From the NCBI GenBank assembly GCA_032433595.1, contig JASWJB010000520.1, positions 1 to 20,133 on the forward strand: a stretch of DNA of 20,133 nt, written 5' to 3'. The position numbers were made by a program, and so were the translations under genes. Within the stretch, counting starts at the first letter, position 1; every line of letters begins with the position of its first letter. Origin of the DNA: Conoideocrella luteorostrata. Taxonomy: Eukaryota > Ascomycota > Sordariomycetes > Hypocreales > Clavicipitaceae. A model generated the notes under the pieces. That model saw nothing but the letters and a program-made list of their open reading frames with translations, searched no databases and had not been told where the DNA came from. This document shows, piece by piece, positions 10,760 through 20,133 of the stretch.

Positions 10760-10779
10760 ACTCTTGGTCTCCCAAGAGT
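10760..10779. other. Perfect 8-bp stem, 4-nt loop hairpin
   Basis: ACTCTTGG (10760-10767) and CCAAGAGT (10772-10779) are exact reverse complements separated by TCTC. It lies between the TATA-like sequence at 10726 and the NLR relic. Function is unknown. Confidence 0.6.
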
Positions 10780-10872
10780 AGCATAATGCTTCTGATTAGA
10801 GGCTTAATCTATATACATATACAGGGTCTTCCAAGCTAACAGCGTCTCTAGCTATAATATTTACGTATTTAA

Positions 10873-13800
10873 TCAAGCAAGGTTACTACACCTGTCACAC
10901 CCAAAAACAAACTATGGTGCAACGGAATTAGCTTTGCAGCTTCCGCGACGCCTCTAGCACCTATTCTTACCACGAAAAATGCTACGCCTATTGCTAAATT
11001 AAAAAGCTACGGGAAAATATTAACACAAAGTCCTCCGGCCGATTAAGCCCTTATACTTAACCCCAAAGATTACATAGTTGCCTGGATTACACCTCTTGAG
11101 ATAGAGGCTAGGGCCACTCTGCAATTAATAGATAAGCAACACAATAGCTGATTTCCGGTTAGCCGTGGTGATAACTATGTGTTTTATGCTAGCGTCATAG
11201 GTGGCTATAACACTATCATAGCAACAATGCCAGAGTACGGGACAAGCTCTGCGGCTACACTTACCAGCCAGGTAAAGAAGTTCTTTCCTAACCTCTGGTT
11301 CAGGCTACTTATTAGCGTGGCAGCGGGGCTGCCCAAACTGTCTTAAGTTCCAACACGCAATATTTAACTCAGCGATGTGCTTATCACGCATTCCGATAGC
11401 AAGAGCCTAGCAGTGGTTGCTTATAACCTTAGCAAGGAAAAGGAGAATAGATTCCAGCCGCTACAACTTAGTTATAGTCTCGCTATAACCAAAACAATTG
11501 TATAAGCAGCTATCGCCAGGATTAAAATCAAAGCCCTAGATAACGCTAAAATGTTCTTAAAGTACTACAAAAAACTACGCGATTATAAGCATGTAGCTAG
11601 TACTTTTGCTGATCCAGGGCAGGACTATAATATATTATACTTAATTTAGGACAAAGGGCAAGAGGAGGTCGCTAAATATATTCCACGACCAACTAGCAGA
11701 TATACTTAAGTCTAGTATGGCCTAATTAGGTTAGGAGACAAGCTATTAAGAAACGCATAAAGGCGGGATAAGCTAAGGAATAGCTATAGCGTTATTAGTC
11801 TAGAAATGGAAGCTATAGGTATCATAAACCAAATTCCGGTCAGCGTTGTCCAAGGGGTGTGTAATTATAGTAACTAACACAAGAACAAAAGCTAGTAGCC
11901 ATATGCGGCAGCAATAGCGGCTTTATATGCAAGGGCATTACTTAATTAAATCCCACAGAGTAATACTAGTTAAGCGCCCATGGGCCAGATGTTTAGTGGA
12001 GGCTCTCTTAGATTAAGTAGTGAGTATGACTTAGGTAGATTAGCACTTAAGCATAAAAACATTAACTAAGAGTACGCTAAAAGGGATACATAAACCATGC
12101 TATTATCTACCATTCGCTAAGAACACGCGCTTTATTAGTTACACAAGCGTTCTTGATACTTTAGAAGAGAAGTTCTTTAGCCAGGACCAGAGCCAGAAAG
12201 TAGCGCTTATTAGCCTTAGTAGGATTAGTAAGACCTAAATAGCTCTGCGCTTTGCCTACTAACTAAAGGAGGAACGGCCGAAGTATTTAATCTTCTGGTT
12301 GCTATTTCTAAGTAGCAAAAGTGCTAAACATACTTACATAAGTATTACTAAAAAGCTTAGTCTATAGAAGAGTAGCGAAAATAAAGATATTAAGAATCTT
12401 ATTTATTAGCATCTTAGCTTAAGCAAAGCTAGTAAGTGGCTTCTTATTGTGGATAATGCCGACAACCAGGAACTCATTTATACATCTGCTAATAAGCAAG
12501 GGTTAAAAGAGTATTTACCTTAAAGTAAAAACAGTATTATACTAGTAATAACCTAGTTTAGGCAAGTCGCGGTAGACTTTGCATAATCCAACGTAATTAA
12601 CATTAAACAAATAAATAAGGTTAAAGCAACAAACTTATTAAAGAATTCGTTAATTCAAAAACAATAACTCTAAAATAAAGTGCTAGTTAGTAAATTACTT
12701 ATATATCTAACTTTTCTTCCTCTAGCTATTACATAAGCTACGGTATACCTAAATTAGACCAAGGCGCTAATCTAAATATACTTAGATCTCTTACGTAGCG
12801 CTAAGAATAACTTACCTTAAGTACTCAGGAGAGAATTCAAGGACTCCACATAGTACAAAGGGTCGCAGAATACTATTAGGGCAATATAGCTTATAACCTT
12901 TAACCAGATAAAAAGGTTAGACCTAGTCGCCGTTAGCTTGTTATAGTTCATATTATATATTAAGCTAAAGGCGATTCCTTAATCGCTGCTACCTAATATA
13001 GAGCGCGAGGAGCTAGAATAAGCTATTAGCACACTATGCAGCTACTTATTTCTTGTCTGTTAGGGAGACAGCGGTATATTTAACATATATAGTCTTATGT
13101 ATATAGCAACGCAAATATAAGTAGAGAAGCAAGGTTAGATGCAGCAGGCAATAAATAATGTAATACGCCATTTTGCTAGGATCTTCTGTTCAGATAGCCA
13201 AGCTAACTGTGATTCATAGAGAGATTATTTGCCACATGTAACGCGGCTTCTGCATCAGAGCAATCAGCAAAAGACAGATAATATTTACTTCCTCTTTTGG
13301 GAAGTTAGGCATCTTTTTCTTACGGATAAATGTTTTAGAGCTACAATAAAGTGCTTAGAAAAGGTATATTAGTGTAGACAGAACCATCTCCTTAAAAATA
13401 ACCATTCTTAACTAGAATCTAAGCACGCACTTACAAGTGCATACCTCGACAACCAACGTATTAAGGATGCAATTACGATCTTTAAGCATGTGGTAATAAT
13501 CCAGAAGGAGATACTAGACAAGAAGGACCATAATTAACTAGCATCAGAGCACGAACTAGCAAGTGTATACCTCAGCGACTAACGTATTAAGGATATAATT
13601 ATAATCTTTAAGCATGTGGTAGCAATTAAGAAGGAGACATTAAACAAGAAGGACTATTCTTAACTAATATTAGAGCACGAACTAACAAGGGCATACCTCG
13701 GCGACCAACGTATCAAGGATGCAATTACGATCTTTAAGCATATAGTGGTAATCTAGAAAGAGACATTAGACAAGAAGGACTATTCTTAACTAACATTAGA

Positions 13801-14359
13801 GCACAAACTAGCAAGTGCATACCTCGGCGACCAATGTATTAAGGATGCAATTACGATCTTTAAGCATGTGGTAGCAATCCGGAAGGAGATACTAGACGAG
13901 AAGGACTATTCTCGACTAGCATCAGAGCACGAACTAGCAAGTGTATACCTCAGCGACTAACATATCAAGGATATAATTATAATCTTTAAGCATATGGTAG
14001 CAATTAAGAAGGAGACATTAGACAAGAAGGACTATTCTTAACTAACATCAGAGCAAGCACTAGCAAGTGCATACCTCGGCGACCGACATATCAAGGATGC
14101 AATTACGATCTTTAAGCATATAGTAGCAATTAAGAAGGAGACACTAGACAAGAAGGACTATTCTTAACTAACATCAGAGCACAAACTAGCAAGGGCATAC
14201 CTTAGCGACCAACGTATTAAGGATACAGTCAAGATTCTTAAGCATATGGTTGCAGTTGAGAACGATATGCTCGCTAATGATAATATAGACAAACTACTCT
14301 CCCTGGATTTACTAACTAATACATACAGCAGAATGCAAATCACAGAGGAGAACATATAG
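10873..14359 (+). pseudogene. RIP-degraded NLR-type gene: PNP_UDP_1-like, NB-ARC, TPR
   Basis: This is a full-length relic of a fungal STAND/NLR protein, a family linked to non-self recognition and programmed cell death. Family-like sequence starts near 11056 (LNPKDYIVAWITPLEIEA). Conserved blocks YGTSSAATLTSQV (from 11236) and LEMEAIGIINQIPVSVVQG (from 11800) mark a nucleoside-phosphorylase-like N-terminal domain. The NB-ARC domain follows: a Walker A relic SLSRISKT at 12212-12235 (family form GLGGVGKT), Walker B WLLIVDNAD at 12437-12463, TFLPLAI at 12710-12730, and a degraded MHD-type motif (IYS) at 13085-13093. Eight 42-residue TPRs then run to about 14290. More than 40 in-frame stops, nearly all TAA/TAG, and Gly-to-Ser/Arg changes in Walker A fit RIP. 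The frame moves by one between about 12060 and 12110, through an indel or a lost intron. The true start codon is uncertain; the frame is open from 10873. It cannot make a functional protein. Confidence 0.88.
13334..14290 (+). repeat. 126-bp tandem repeats encoding eight TPR units
   Basis: The codon pair GAT-GCA/ATA that opens RIKDAITIFKH recurs at 13466, 13592, 13718, 13844, 13970, 14096 and 14222, exactly 126 bp (42 codons) apart. A more diverged unit precedes at about 13340. The units resemble kinesin-light-chain-type TPRs (A-x-A-Y-L-G-D-Q-R-I-K-D-A). Units 13466-13843 and 13844-14221 form a three-unit (378 bp) higher-order duplication, since both show the same order of GCA, ATA, GCA variants. 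Between-unit similarity is very high, as in fungal NLR repeats that evolve by unequal exchange. Confidence 0.9.
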
Positions 14360-14599
14360 ACAATACAGTTTTACTAGCAAGCATTTCTGAGCGTTGATTA
14401 CGCTTTAGCTACATAACATTTGCTTAGTTATAACCATAATTGCCTCCTTCAGCTAAAACGGCAATAAGTGCGGCTATCATCTGGGTTCAAGCAAGTAAAG
14501 AGATATAACATATTATAGATAAACAAGTAATTTATGCTATGTTATATGCTATTAAAGTGATTTGTGCTGTTTCGTCTTGCCACTAAATCTAAACCCTCT
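14360..14599. other. Short spacer between convergent relic genes
   Basis: This stretch separates the 3' ends of the NLR relic (+) and the recombinase relic (-). The NLR frame continues past the TAG at 14357 with protein-like sequence for about 70 bp, so its original stop may lie slightly further on. No other feature is seen. Confidence 0.4.
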
Positions 14600-16865
14600 A
14601 TGACCTTTTTATACTCTACATTGATTTTATTCCATCCACATTTAAACCTAGACTTTATACCTTTTAAAGATATTATAATTATAAACTCGTGTTAAGTGAC
14701 TCTAGAGGGCTTATAAGTTATGCAACTTGACTTTTTGTTTTCTACACTGTGGCTCTAGACATAGCACGGATCGCTCACTAAGACCACTAAGATATTGCGC
14801 CATAAGATAGTCTCTTGCGCGATAAGGAGAGCAGAACTTATAGAGCCTTTAACTAAGAGGCAACTTTTTATCCCAGAAGCACATAAAACATTATCTTGTG
14901 TTACATTTTTAAGGAAGATCTGCTGCCTTTAATTTTATCTCCAACCTTAACAGCTAAGATTCCCGTTATCTTCCAAGATATATTATTGCGTATATAGTAT
15001 AAATACAATGCTTTAGCTTTGTTTCGTCATCTAAGTTACATATATCGCCGCAAATAAGCTTTGCTAATAGTCAACGCTCCTCTAGATTATAAGAGGGTTA
15101 GGGGTTCTAGTTATCTTAAACATTAGTAAAAGGATTAGCTTCCTTTATTAACTAAGAATTAATATCTACTATGCTAATAGTATTAAAAAAATCTTATTAT
15201 ATTAATGCCTTTGTTATTTTCTAAAGATACACTCTAGTTAATCGCACTTTATTTTCTATAGTCTTATATATCTAATAAAACTTAGTTTAATCCGCTTCTA
15301 TTATTTTAAGACTACCTAACTCACGATAAACTTCTCTGCTTAAATTATCTTAGAGTTCAATAAGCTTTATAAGGTTTAGGTTTATTTTAATGTTCTCTAG
15401 CTTATTATAACTAGCATAAGTTAGGGCTCGCGGATTAACATAGCGACTCATATAGCTAGCTGCTTTTAACAGAGCTTTATTTAAAGGATATCTAAGGAAA
15501 GCTACAGCAGTGTCACACTAAACACATTGGTTAATGTAGGCTTAGTATATAGCTACATTTATATAACACATAACTTATTAAAGTTATACTTACGTTGCAA
15601 TAGCTAAACAAAATTAGTATATATAACCCAGTATTAGTAGTACTTTCTTACCCTTAACTCCTTCGCCAGAGCCTTGTTGAATACAATATAAATTCAAAAT
15701 CTACATAAATCCTATCACGAAACCTAGTCGCTACAGATAGTAAAGGTATATGTAATAACAAAGTGCTTCTGTGTTAGATGTTTAAACAAATCCATTATCA
15801 GCAAGCATAGCTTATCAGAAAATTAGTTTATCCCAAATATCCTTTCGCTAATTAAACTCAAGAGAACGCCTTAGTGGTTAAACCTTTACTTTATAGAAGT
15901 CATAAACCATTTAAATATTAGCTTTAAAGGCATAATCCAGAAAGGCAAGAGCCAGAAGGTAAAGCATAGCATTAAACAAAAGGTTATTAACCTTATAAAA
16001 AATAAACATCTTCTTATTGTATACTATAAGATAACATTAAGTAAGGTATACAAAAGGAAGCAGCTTATGGGTTTTCTCTCTTTTCCTATCCCTTAGTATA
16101 CTAAAGTATTACCTTTATAGCTAGCAAATCTCTTCCTCCTTCTAGATTCTTAAGAAGGATTAACTTAATATCACTATATATAATTGTCTTAAAATTATCT
16201 TCTTTTGGGTTTTATTTATCTACATAACTATTTAAGTCCTTTTTCTTATCTTTAAACTTGTCTTTATATTTGTTATTAATCCTAAAGTAGTAATTATAAA
16301 TAGCCCTTTTGTTAAGTTTCTTATACACTAAGACCCTTAGCCTTATTGCTGTGTATACCTAAAGAAGAATAAGAAATACTAGCTATATTCTCTAACGTTT
16401 ATCTAAAAATACAGAAGTATTGTGAACCTAATAATAATACTACACTAAATAAACATTATTAACGTTTATAATAGGTTTTTTATTAATTAATATATTAAGC
16501 TTATACTAAATCATGAGATAGCTATTAATATACTTTTAAGTATTTAGTAAGCGCTCTAAAAAAATGCCACTGCTTTATTTAGGGGGTTAACTTATATTAT
16601 TAACCTTTTTATTTACCTCCTTTTAGAAATTAACGCTAACTAACTTATAATATACCTAAAAAAGAATTCTTTTATAAGCATAAATAGTACTCCTTTTGCG
16701 TATCTAGCGGTAAGAGTTAAGCATTTATTCTAAAAACGTTATAATATCTTCCTTAGATACATCTTTGAGATAGTTAACCGGATTAGTAGACAGGTGGTTA
16801 CAGTGTCTATTTACGTTAAAAACAAAGTTATAATGTCTTATGGGCTGCCACTTACTTAGTCTACT
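14600..16865 (-). pseudogene. RIP-degraded DUF3435 tyrosine recombinase (Starship captain-like) with C2H2 fingers
   Basis: Read on the - strand, the translation follows the DUF3435/FluG-domain family along its length. The N-terminal part has STNPVNYLKDVSKEDIITFL (from about 16796). The first catalytic-box relic TAIRLRVL (family TATRPGAL; Arg codon 16341-16343) follows. Next come YSDIKLILLKNLEGGRDLLA (near 16170) and LLALAFLDYAFKA (ending 15920). A second box, YCIQQGSG (15665-15688), has the family's RR changed to QQ. A candidate catalytic Tyr is at 15536-15538, then KALLKAASYMSRYVNPRA. Near 14744-14870 are Cys/His pairs (MCFWDKKLP, CLEPQC, then SHLTRVY) matching the C-terminal zinc-finger region of these proteins. 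More than 40 TAA/TAG stops and one frameshift near 16065 inactivate it. Such recombinases mobilise Starship giant transposons. Whether this one headed such an element is inferred from context. Confidence 0.82.
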
Positions 16866-17100
16866 TTAATTTAACGCTGTGTATATTAACTTTAGTAGTG
16901 TTAGCGTGTCTTTTTCGAACGGTGCCATGCTTAACAAGCCGCTTACGCTTAGATCAGTAATAGTCTACAGAATGCTCAGTGCGTAATGGATTTTGTTATA
17001 TAGCCATTTTTAGAGAATAAATAAAGGATAATAGCAGGTAACGAATGTTGGCAAGTGAGGTAGGCCCTTTCAGCCTAAATATTTGTGGTACGGAGGTACA
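16866..17100. other. Transition from RIP-like DNA to ordinary composition; candidate element edge
   Basis: Just upstream of the recombinase 5' end, TpA-rich sequence gives way at about 17040-17100 to GC-richer sequence with intact CpA and CpG. Starship captains sit next to the 5' end of the element and point inward, so this is where an edge would be expected. I could not identify a direct repeat or terminal inverted repeat by eye. Confidence 0.4.
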
Positions 17101-19443
17101 TTGATATGCTTTAAATAGACCATACGCCGTGCGGGTGGATCCTCGTTGCGAAGTGGGGCCGGCTGGCGGTTAGCCCAGCGCCTTTGCAAATTGACCTCCA
17201 AAAGCGGCGTCGCAACCTCCAGAAATGGACATCCCTACCTCAGGAAATGGACGCACTTTTGCCGTGAACCTGCACTTTTGATGTAATGACAATGTGAAAT
17301 CGCGAGATGATTAGGCCTCGTCGAAGCGGCGATCCGGTTACTCGTAGTATTTTTTTTTACCAGCAATGGGTAAAATTAATAAGATAAGAACAAGCTTGTA
17401 ATACCATTCATCGATACTGCGATGGGCCTTGTAACAATAGGTATTCGTTAGCATACTACAGTTTGCGTTGGGTTAGTGAGAGGTGAATTCTTACCTCGGA
17501 CCAAGAAAATGAGAATCTTTTAGTAATGTATTGCATTGAAGAGCGTTTATATATGTGCCTATTCGCGTAAATAACGTTGTAAATGGTATTGCTACAAGTA
17601 CTGCAGTCAGATAGAAGAATGTGTTCGTTCTATCCAAGTCCGGTCAGCACACGCCTTCATTTGAGAGAATTGCAAGACAGCTGGTTCATAGATTCACTTA
17701 TCCATACCGTTGTGCTGAGGTTGTCACGTCGCTGATGATTGTTACAGGAAAGCCGTCAAAACTTGAATCCCACCTCCAATCGACGTAACGACGAATGTCG
17801 AAGACGTCGGGGAATCGATATTACACAGCCTTGTTAACCTCTCCTTCTGCCTTTTCTAGATATAGCCGAAGGGAGGCGGAAACTACCATGTGATCAAATC
17901 AACAGGAAGAAGTACCATCAAATCAAAGCTTGCAAAGCGAAGCATTGGCAGTCGGCCAAATTTTTCACCGCATTTACCATACACAACAGAGAGTACACAA
18001 GATGGCGTGAAACCAAAAGTCATCGCCACTGCTTGTAGCATGGAGACGTCAGACTGAACATCCTGGCTCTTGCACCCAGGATCGTTTGCGGGGTTTGAGA
18101 CATTATCGAAAAACTGTCGACAGATAATACCCTCTTGAATTTCGCTGAAGGCGGGATCCGCAAATGCTGAGCTGGGTTAGGGAGGACGAGAAAACAAAGC
18201 ACAATGATGCGGAGCGATCCGAGTGTGGTTGACGAACCAGAATGGGTCTGTAGCGTCTCGGCGCCATCAGGGCGGCCTGCCAGGGGATTGTCCGTAGCTC
18301 GCTCAATGGGGTTGGGCAACAGTGGGGGTTTGGTGGTAAGGCCAGCGCTTTTCTAGGCCTCTGACTAACTTGACGGTTCACCGGCCGGTGACTAACTCTG
18401 CAGTAAGCTGCTGGATGAGACCAGGCTTGAGGTGTCGCATCGAGAGGCTTGCCGGATGTAGGTAGATACAGTCGTCGTACCCAGCATGTGCTAGTTAAAC
18501 TGCATCAGCTCCGGCGAAATCATGCTTCTGCATGAATTACTCATTGCGCTGAATAGAAACCTAGCCATGCCATGTCTTTCAATGGAGCTTTAGAGCCGAG
18601 CTCAGGCCGCATGCAAATGAGCATTTTCAAGGACAAGACAGTTCAACTACTACAGCGGCACCTTCACACGGCTCTTATTCCGGTGAGGCAACAGAAAGTC
18701 TCTATATCAACTAGAGTACTATGATGTCAAGCTGCACCTAGATACACCGAGAGGAAGAACGTGTGCACGCTTCATAGTGTTAAATGGAGCAAGTGGCGAA
18801 GGACTTTGTTATCGTATCCGTTTTGACGCGCTTGCGCCCGCACGGGGGCAGAGCTGCTGGGCCGGAGTGCGCCACAGTCAATCACAACTAGTTCACTTGA
18901 ACTCTAGGCCAGCGACTCGCACCACTCTGTAATAACTACATGATACTCCATAGTACTCCGTACTGTGTAATTATACGATTAAATAGCCAATTTAACTCGC
19001 TACCTAGCGGAGAATAATCGAGTACCATTTTCTATTCGTTTGTATTTTCCATTGCATAAATTGCAGGGTTCCCCATGCTTAGGATGGCGCCATGAGCTGA
19101 GCTGTGGCTATGAGTTATGCAGAGTCTCCAGCGGAGTCGCCCGCCAGGCGTGCTGAACCGCACTGGCTCCCCTACCGTGCATTACCGTGCATTGCCGTGC
19201 ATTGCATTCATTACTCGTGGCTAATGGCGAGCCATTCAAATGGCACCATCGTCTCGCAATGTACGGAGTGCGGACCTAAATGCTTACAATACGGTGCACG
19301 TCCACACGTCCAGCTACAATTAAATCACCGCACATCCGCACATGTCCTGCTCACGTTGACACTCTCTACATCATACTTGTGCGGTGCAACATTGTCTTCC
19401 TAACCTTCATGCTGTTGCGCCGTTCCTGTTGACAGCTACCATC
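17101..19443. other. Non-RIP flanking region, no convincing gene
   Basis: Base composition is normal for fungal chromosomal DNA. The longest open frames (- strand 18020-18319 and 18103-18381, which overlap each other; + strand 19104-19403) lack recognisable domains and convincing starts, and are not called. Small items seen: a 7-bp hairpin TTTTACC/GGTAAAA at 17355-17375 and a 10-bp triplicate at 19173-19202. The last ~100 bp are the presumed 5' region of the Cupin_5 gene. No tRNA or rRNA is recognised. Confidence 0.45.
19173..19202. repeat. 10-bp direct repeat, three copies
   Basis: taccgtgcat, taccgtgcat and tgccgtgcat follow one another at 19173, 19183 and 19193, with a partial fourth (tgcatt). 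It lies about 240 bp upstream of the Cupin_5 start codon. It may be a simple expansion; a regulatory role is unproven. Confidence 0.85.
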
Positions 19444-20074
19444 ATGACCTGGCTATTGCACTCCGTATACGCGATATGGGCAGCGCTCTCGGTCCTGCCG
19501 TCGGAAACGCTCGCGACAAAGTCCATTGACCAACGCACTGCGCAAGAGGTGGTGGACCAGCTCAAACTCATCCCCAACGTCGAGAAGGGCTACTTCGTAC
19601 AGACGTTTCAGGATCCGGCTACAGTCAACAATCGCTCGGTCAGCACCCTCATCTACTACCTGCTGGAAGGTTCTGCAGGGCAATCCAGATGGCACCGACT
19701 TGATGCCTCCGAGGTATGGCACTACTACGCCGGCGCACCGCTCACGCTCTCTCTGTCGCTGAACGACGGCGCGCCTGTCGCGAAGCACGTTCTGGGATCA
19801 GATATCTTCGACAAGCAGGCCCCGCAGGTCGTCATTCCGACCGGCACGTGGCAGAGCGCACGCTCCATGGGGCCGTGGACATTAGTGGGAACCACAGGTG
19901 AGATATTATGTTGCAGTCCTTCATCCCCATTACTCTGCAGTCTGGCAGGCCGGCTGACCAGAGCATTCTGCCGAGTAACCAGTTGCGCCAGGATTTAACG
20001 AAAAGGGCTTCGAGCTCGCGGCGCCGGACTGGCAACCTGCCGGCGCGGGCTGCAACTCTACCCACGCTCGCTGA
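19444..20074 (+). CDS. Secreted Cupin_5 (DUF985) family protein, two exons
   Basis: Exon 1 is 19444-19897 and exon 2 is 19983-20074, giving a 181-residue protein. The ATG at 19444 has A at -3 and opens a hydrophobic N-terminus (about residues 1-24, ending ETLA) that looks like a signal peptide. The rest matches the Cupin_5/DUF985 beta-barrel throughout: NVEKGYFVQTFQDP (45-58, family HPEGGYFRET), YYLLEG (71-76), the signature SRWHRLDASEVWHYYAG (81-97) with conserved His and Glu, PQVVIPTGTWQSAR (127-140), and the family ending LVGTTVAPGFNEKGFELA (147-164), which is restored only by removing the intron. The length is normal for the family, plus signal and a short C-terminal tail. The biochemical role of Cupin_5 proteins is not well defined; a secreted form suggests a cell-wall or extracellular role. 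It lies outside the RIP-like tract and appears intact. An open frame from an upstream GTG (19384) is not favoured because GTG is not a usual fungal start. Confidence 0.9.
19898..19982 (+). other. Spliceosomal intron of the Cupin_5 gene (85 nt)
   Basis: The intron begins GTGAGA and ends CCAG, with a branch-site match GGCTGAC at about 19952-19958, some 25 nt before the acceptor. Unspliced, the frame diverges from the family after LVGTTG. Spliced (phase 1), it continues VAPGFNEKGFELA, the conserved C-terminal block. Size and signals are typical of filamentous ascomycetes. Confidence 0.9.
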
Positions 20075-20097
20075 GGTTACTCGGAAGGACGACTAAT

Positions 20098-20133
20098 ACA
20101 CACACACAACGCACACACGCACGCACACACACA
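20098..20133. repeat. AC-rich microsatellite at window end
   Basis: The sequence is almost purely alternating AC, interrupted by a few G substitutions (acgcac), and reaches the window edge, so its full length is unknown. It lies directly 3' of the Cupin_5 stop codon, probably in the 3' UTR. Confidence 0.9.

Larger units (their letters stand above)
9361..10872. other. Intergenic region with degenerate repeats and hairpins; no gene seen
   Basis: Composition shifts from AT-rich (to about 9640) to more balanced. No gene is called. Notable items are described separately: a degenerate repeat at 9780-10020, two hairpins at 10110-10176, a 14-bp palindrome (TTGCGGATCCGCAA) at 10313-10326, and a hairpin at 10760-10779. 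A TATA-like ctatataata at 10726-10735 lies about 150 bp before the first open codons of the NLR relic and could have been its promoter element, but this is weak. Confidence 0.4.

Noticed and set aside
14164..14355. - strand open frame of 63 codons
   Set aside because: It is antisense to the TPR part of the NLR relic, which has clear family similarity.
1253..18166. Shared ggatccgcaaat words near 1253 and 18155
   Set aside because: A 12-base match between two places in 20 kb is within chance expectation, and the flanks do not extend it.
18020..18381. Two overlapping - strand open frames (99 and 92 codons)
   Set aside because: They use different frames over the same DNA, show no domain, and neither is supported by splice or start context.
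19104..19403. + strand open frame of 99 codons upstream of the Cupin_5 gene
   Set aside because: It begins at GTG, spans the 10-bp triplicate and shows no family resemblance; it is more likely the promoter and 5' UTR.
19453..20096. Other open frames on both strands over the Cupin_5 gene
   Set aside because: They are shadows of the Cupin_5 coding exons in other frames; only the spliced frame matches a known family from end to end.

Overview
This is nuclear DNA of a filamentous ascomycete (Pezizomycotina-type). The evidence is a short GT-AG intron with a CTGAC branch site in the only intact gene, decayed fungal protein families (PNP_UDP_1/NB-ARC/TPR receptor, DUF3435/C2H2 recombinase), and a long AT- and TpA-rich tract whose relic genes are broken almost only by TAA and TAG. 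That pattern is what repeat-induced point mutation (RIP, CpA to TpA) leaves. Gene identities come from motif recall on translations read by eye; no database search was run.

Layout. 1-2.1 kb: a hydrophilic relic reading frame, lightly mutated, identity unknown. 2.25-3.26 kb: a block extremely dense in CTAG words. 3.3-5.1 kb: AT-rich, no gene seen. 5.1-7.7 kb: four distinct minisatellites (22, ~56, 13 and 21 bp units) with intervening non-coding DNA. 7.86-9.36 kb: an unidentified, heavily RIP-like relic frame on the + strand. 9.36-10.87 kb: no gene, but some degenerate repeats and hairpins. 10.87-14.36 kb: relic of an NLR-type gene (nucleoside-phosphorylase-like domain, NB-ARC, eight 42-residue TPRs) on the + strand. 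14.6-16.87 kb: relic of a DUF3435 tyrosine recombinase with C-terminal zinc fingers on the - strand, tail to tail with the NLR. About 17.05 kb: sharp change to ordinary base composition. 17.1-19.44 kb: no convincing gene. 19.44-20.07 kb: an intact two-exon gene for a predicted secreted Cupin_5 (DUF985) protein. The window ends in an AC microsatellite.

Interpretation (inference). DUF3435 recombinases are the 'captains' of Starship giant fungal transposons, which carry NLR genes among their usual cargo. The captain here reads inward (leftward) and its 5' end lies about 0.2 kb from the composition boundary, as expected for one edge of a dead, RIP-inactivated Starship-like element whose body extends left, possibly beyond the window. 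The only gene likely to be functional is the Cupin_5 gene in the flanking DNA.
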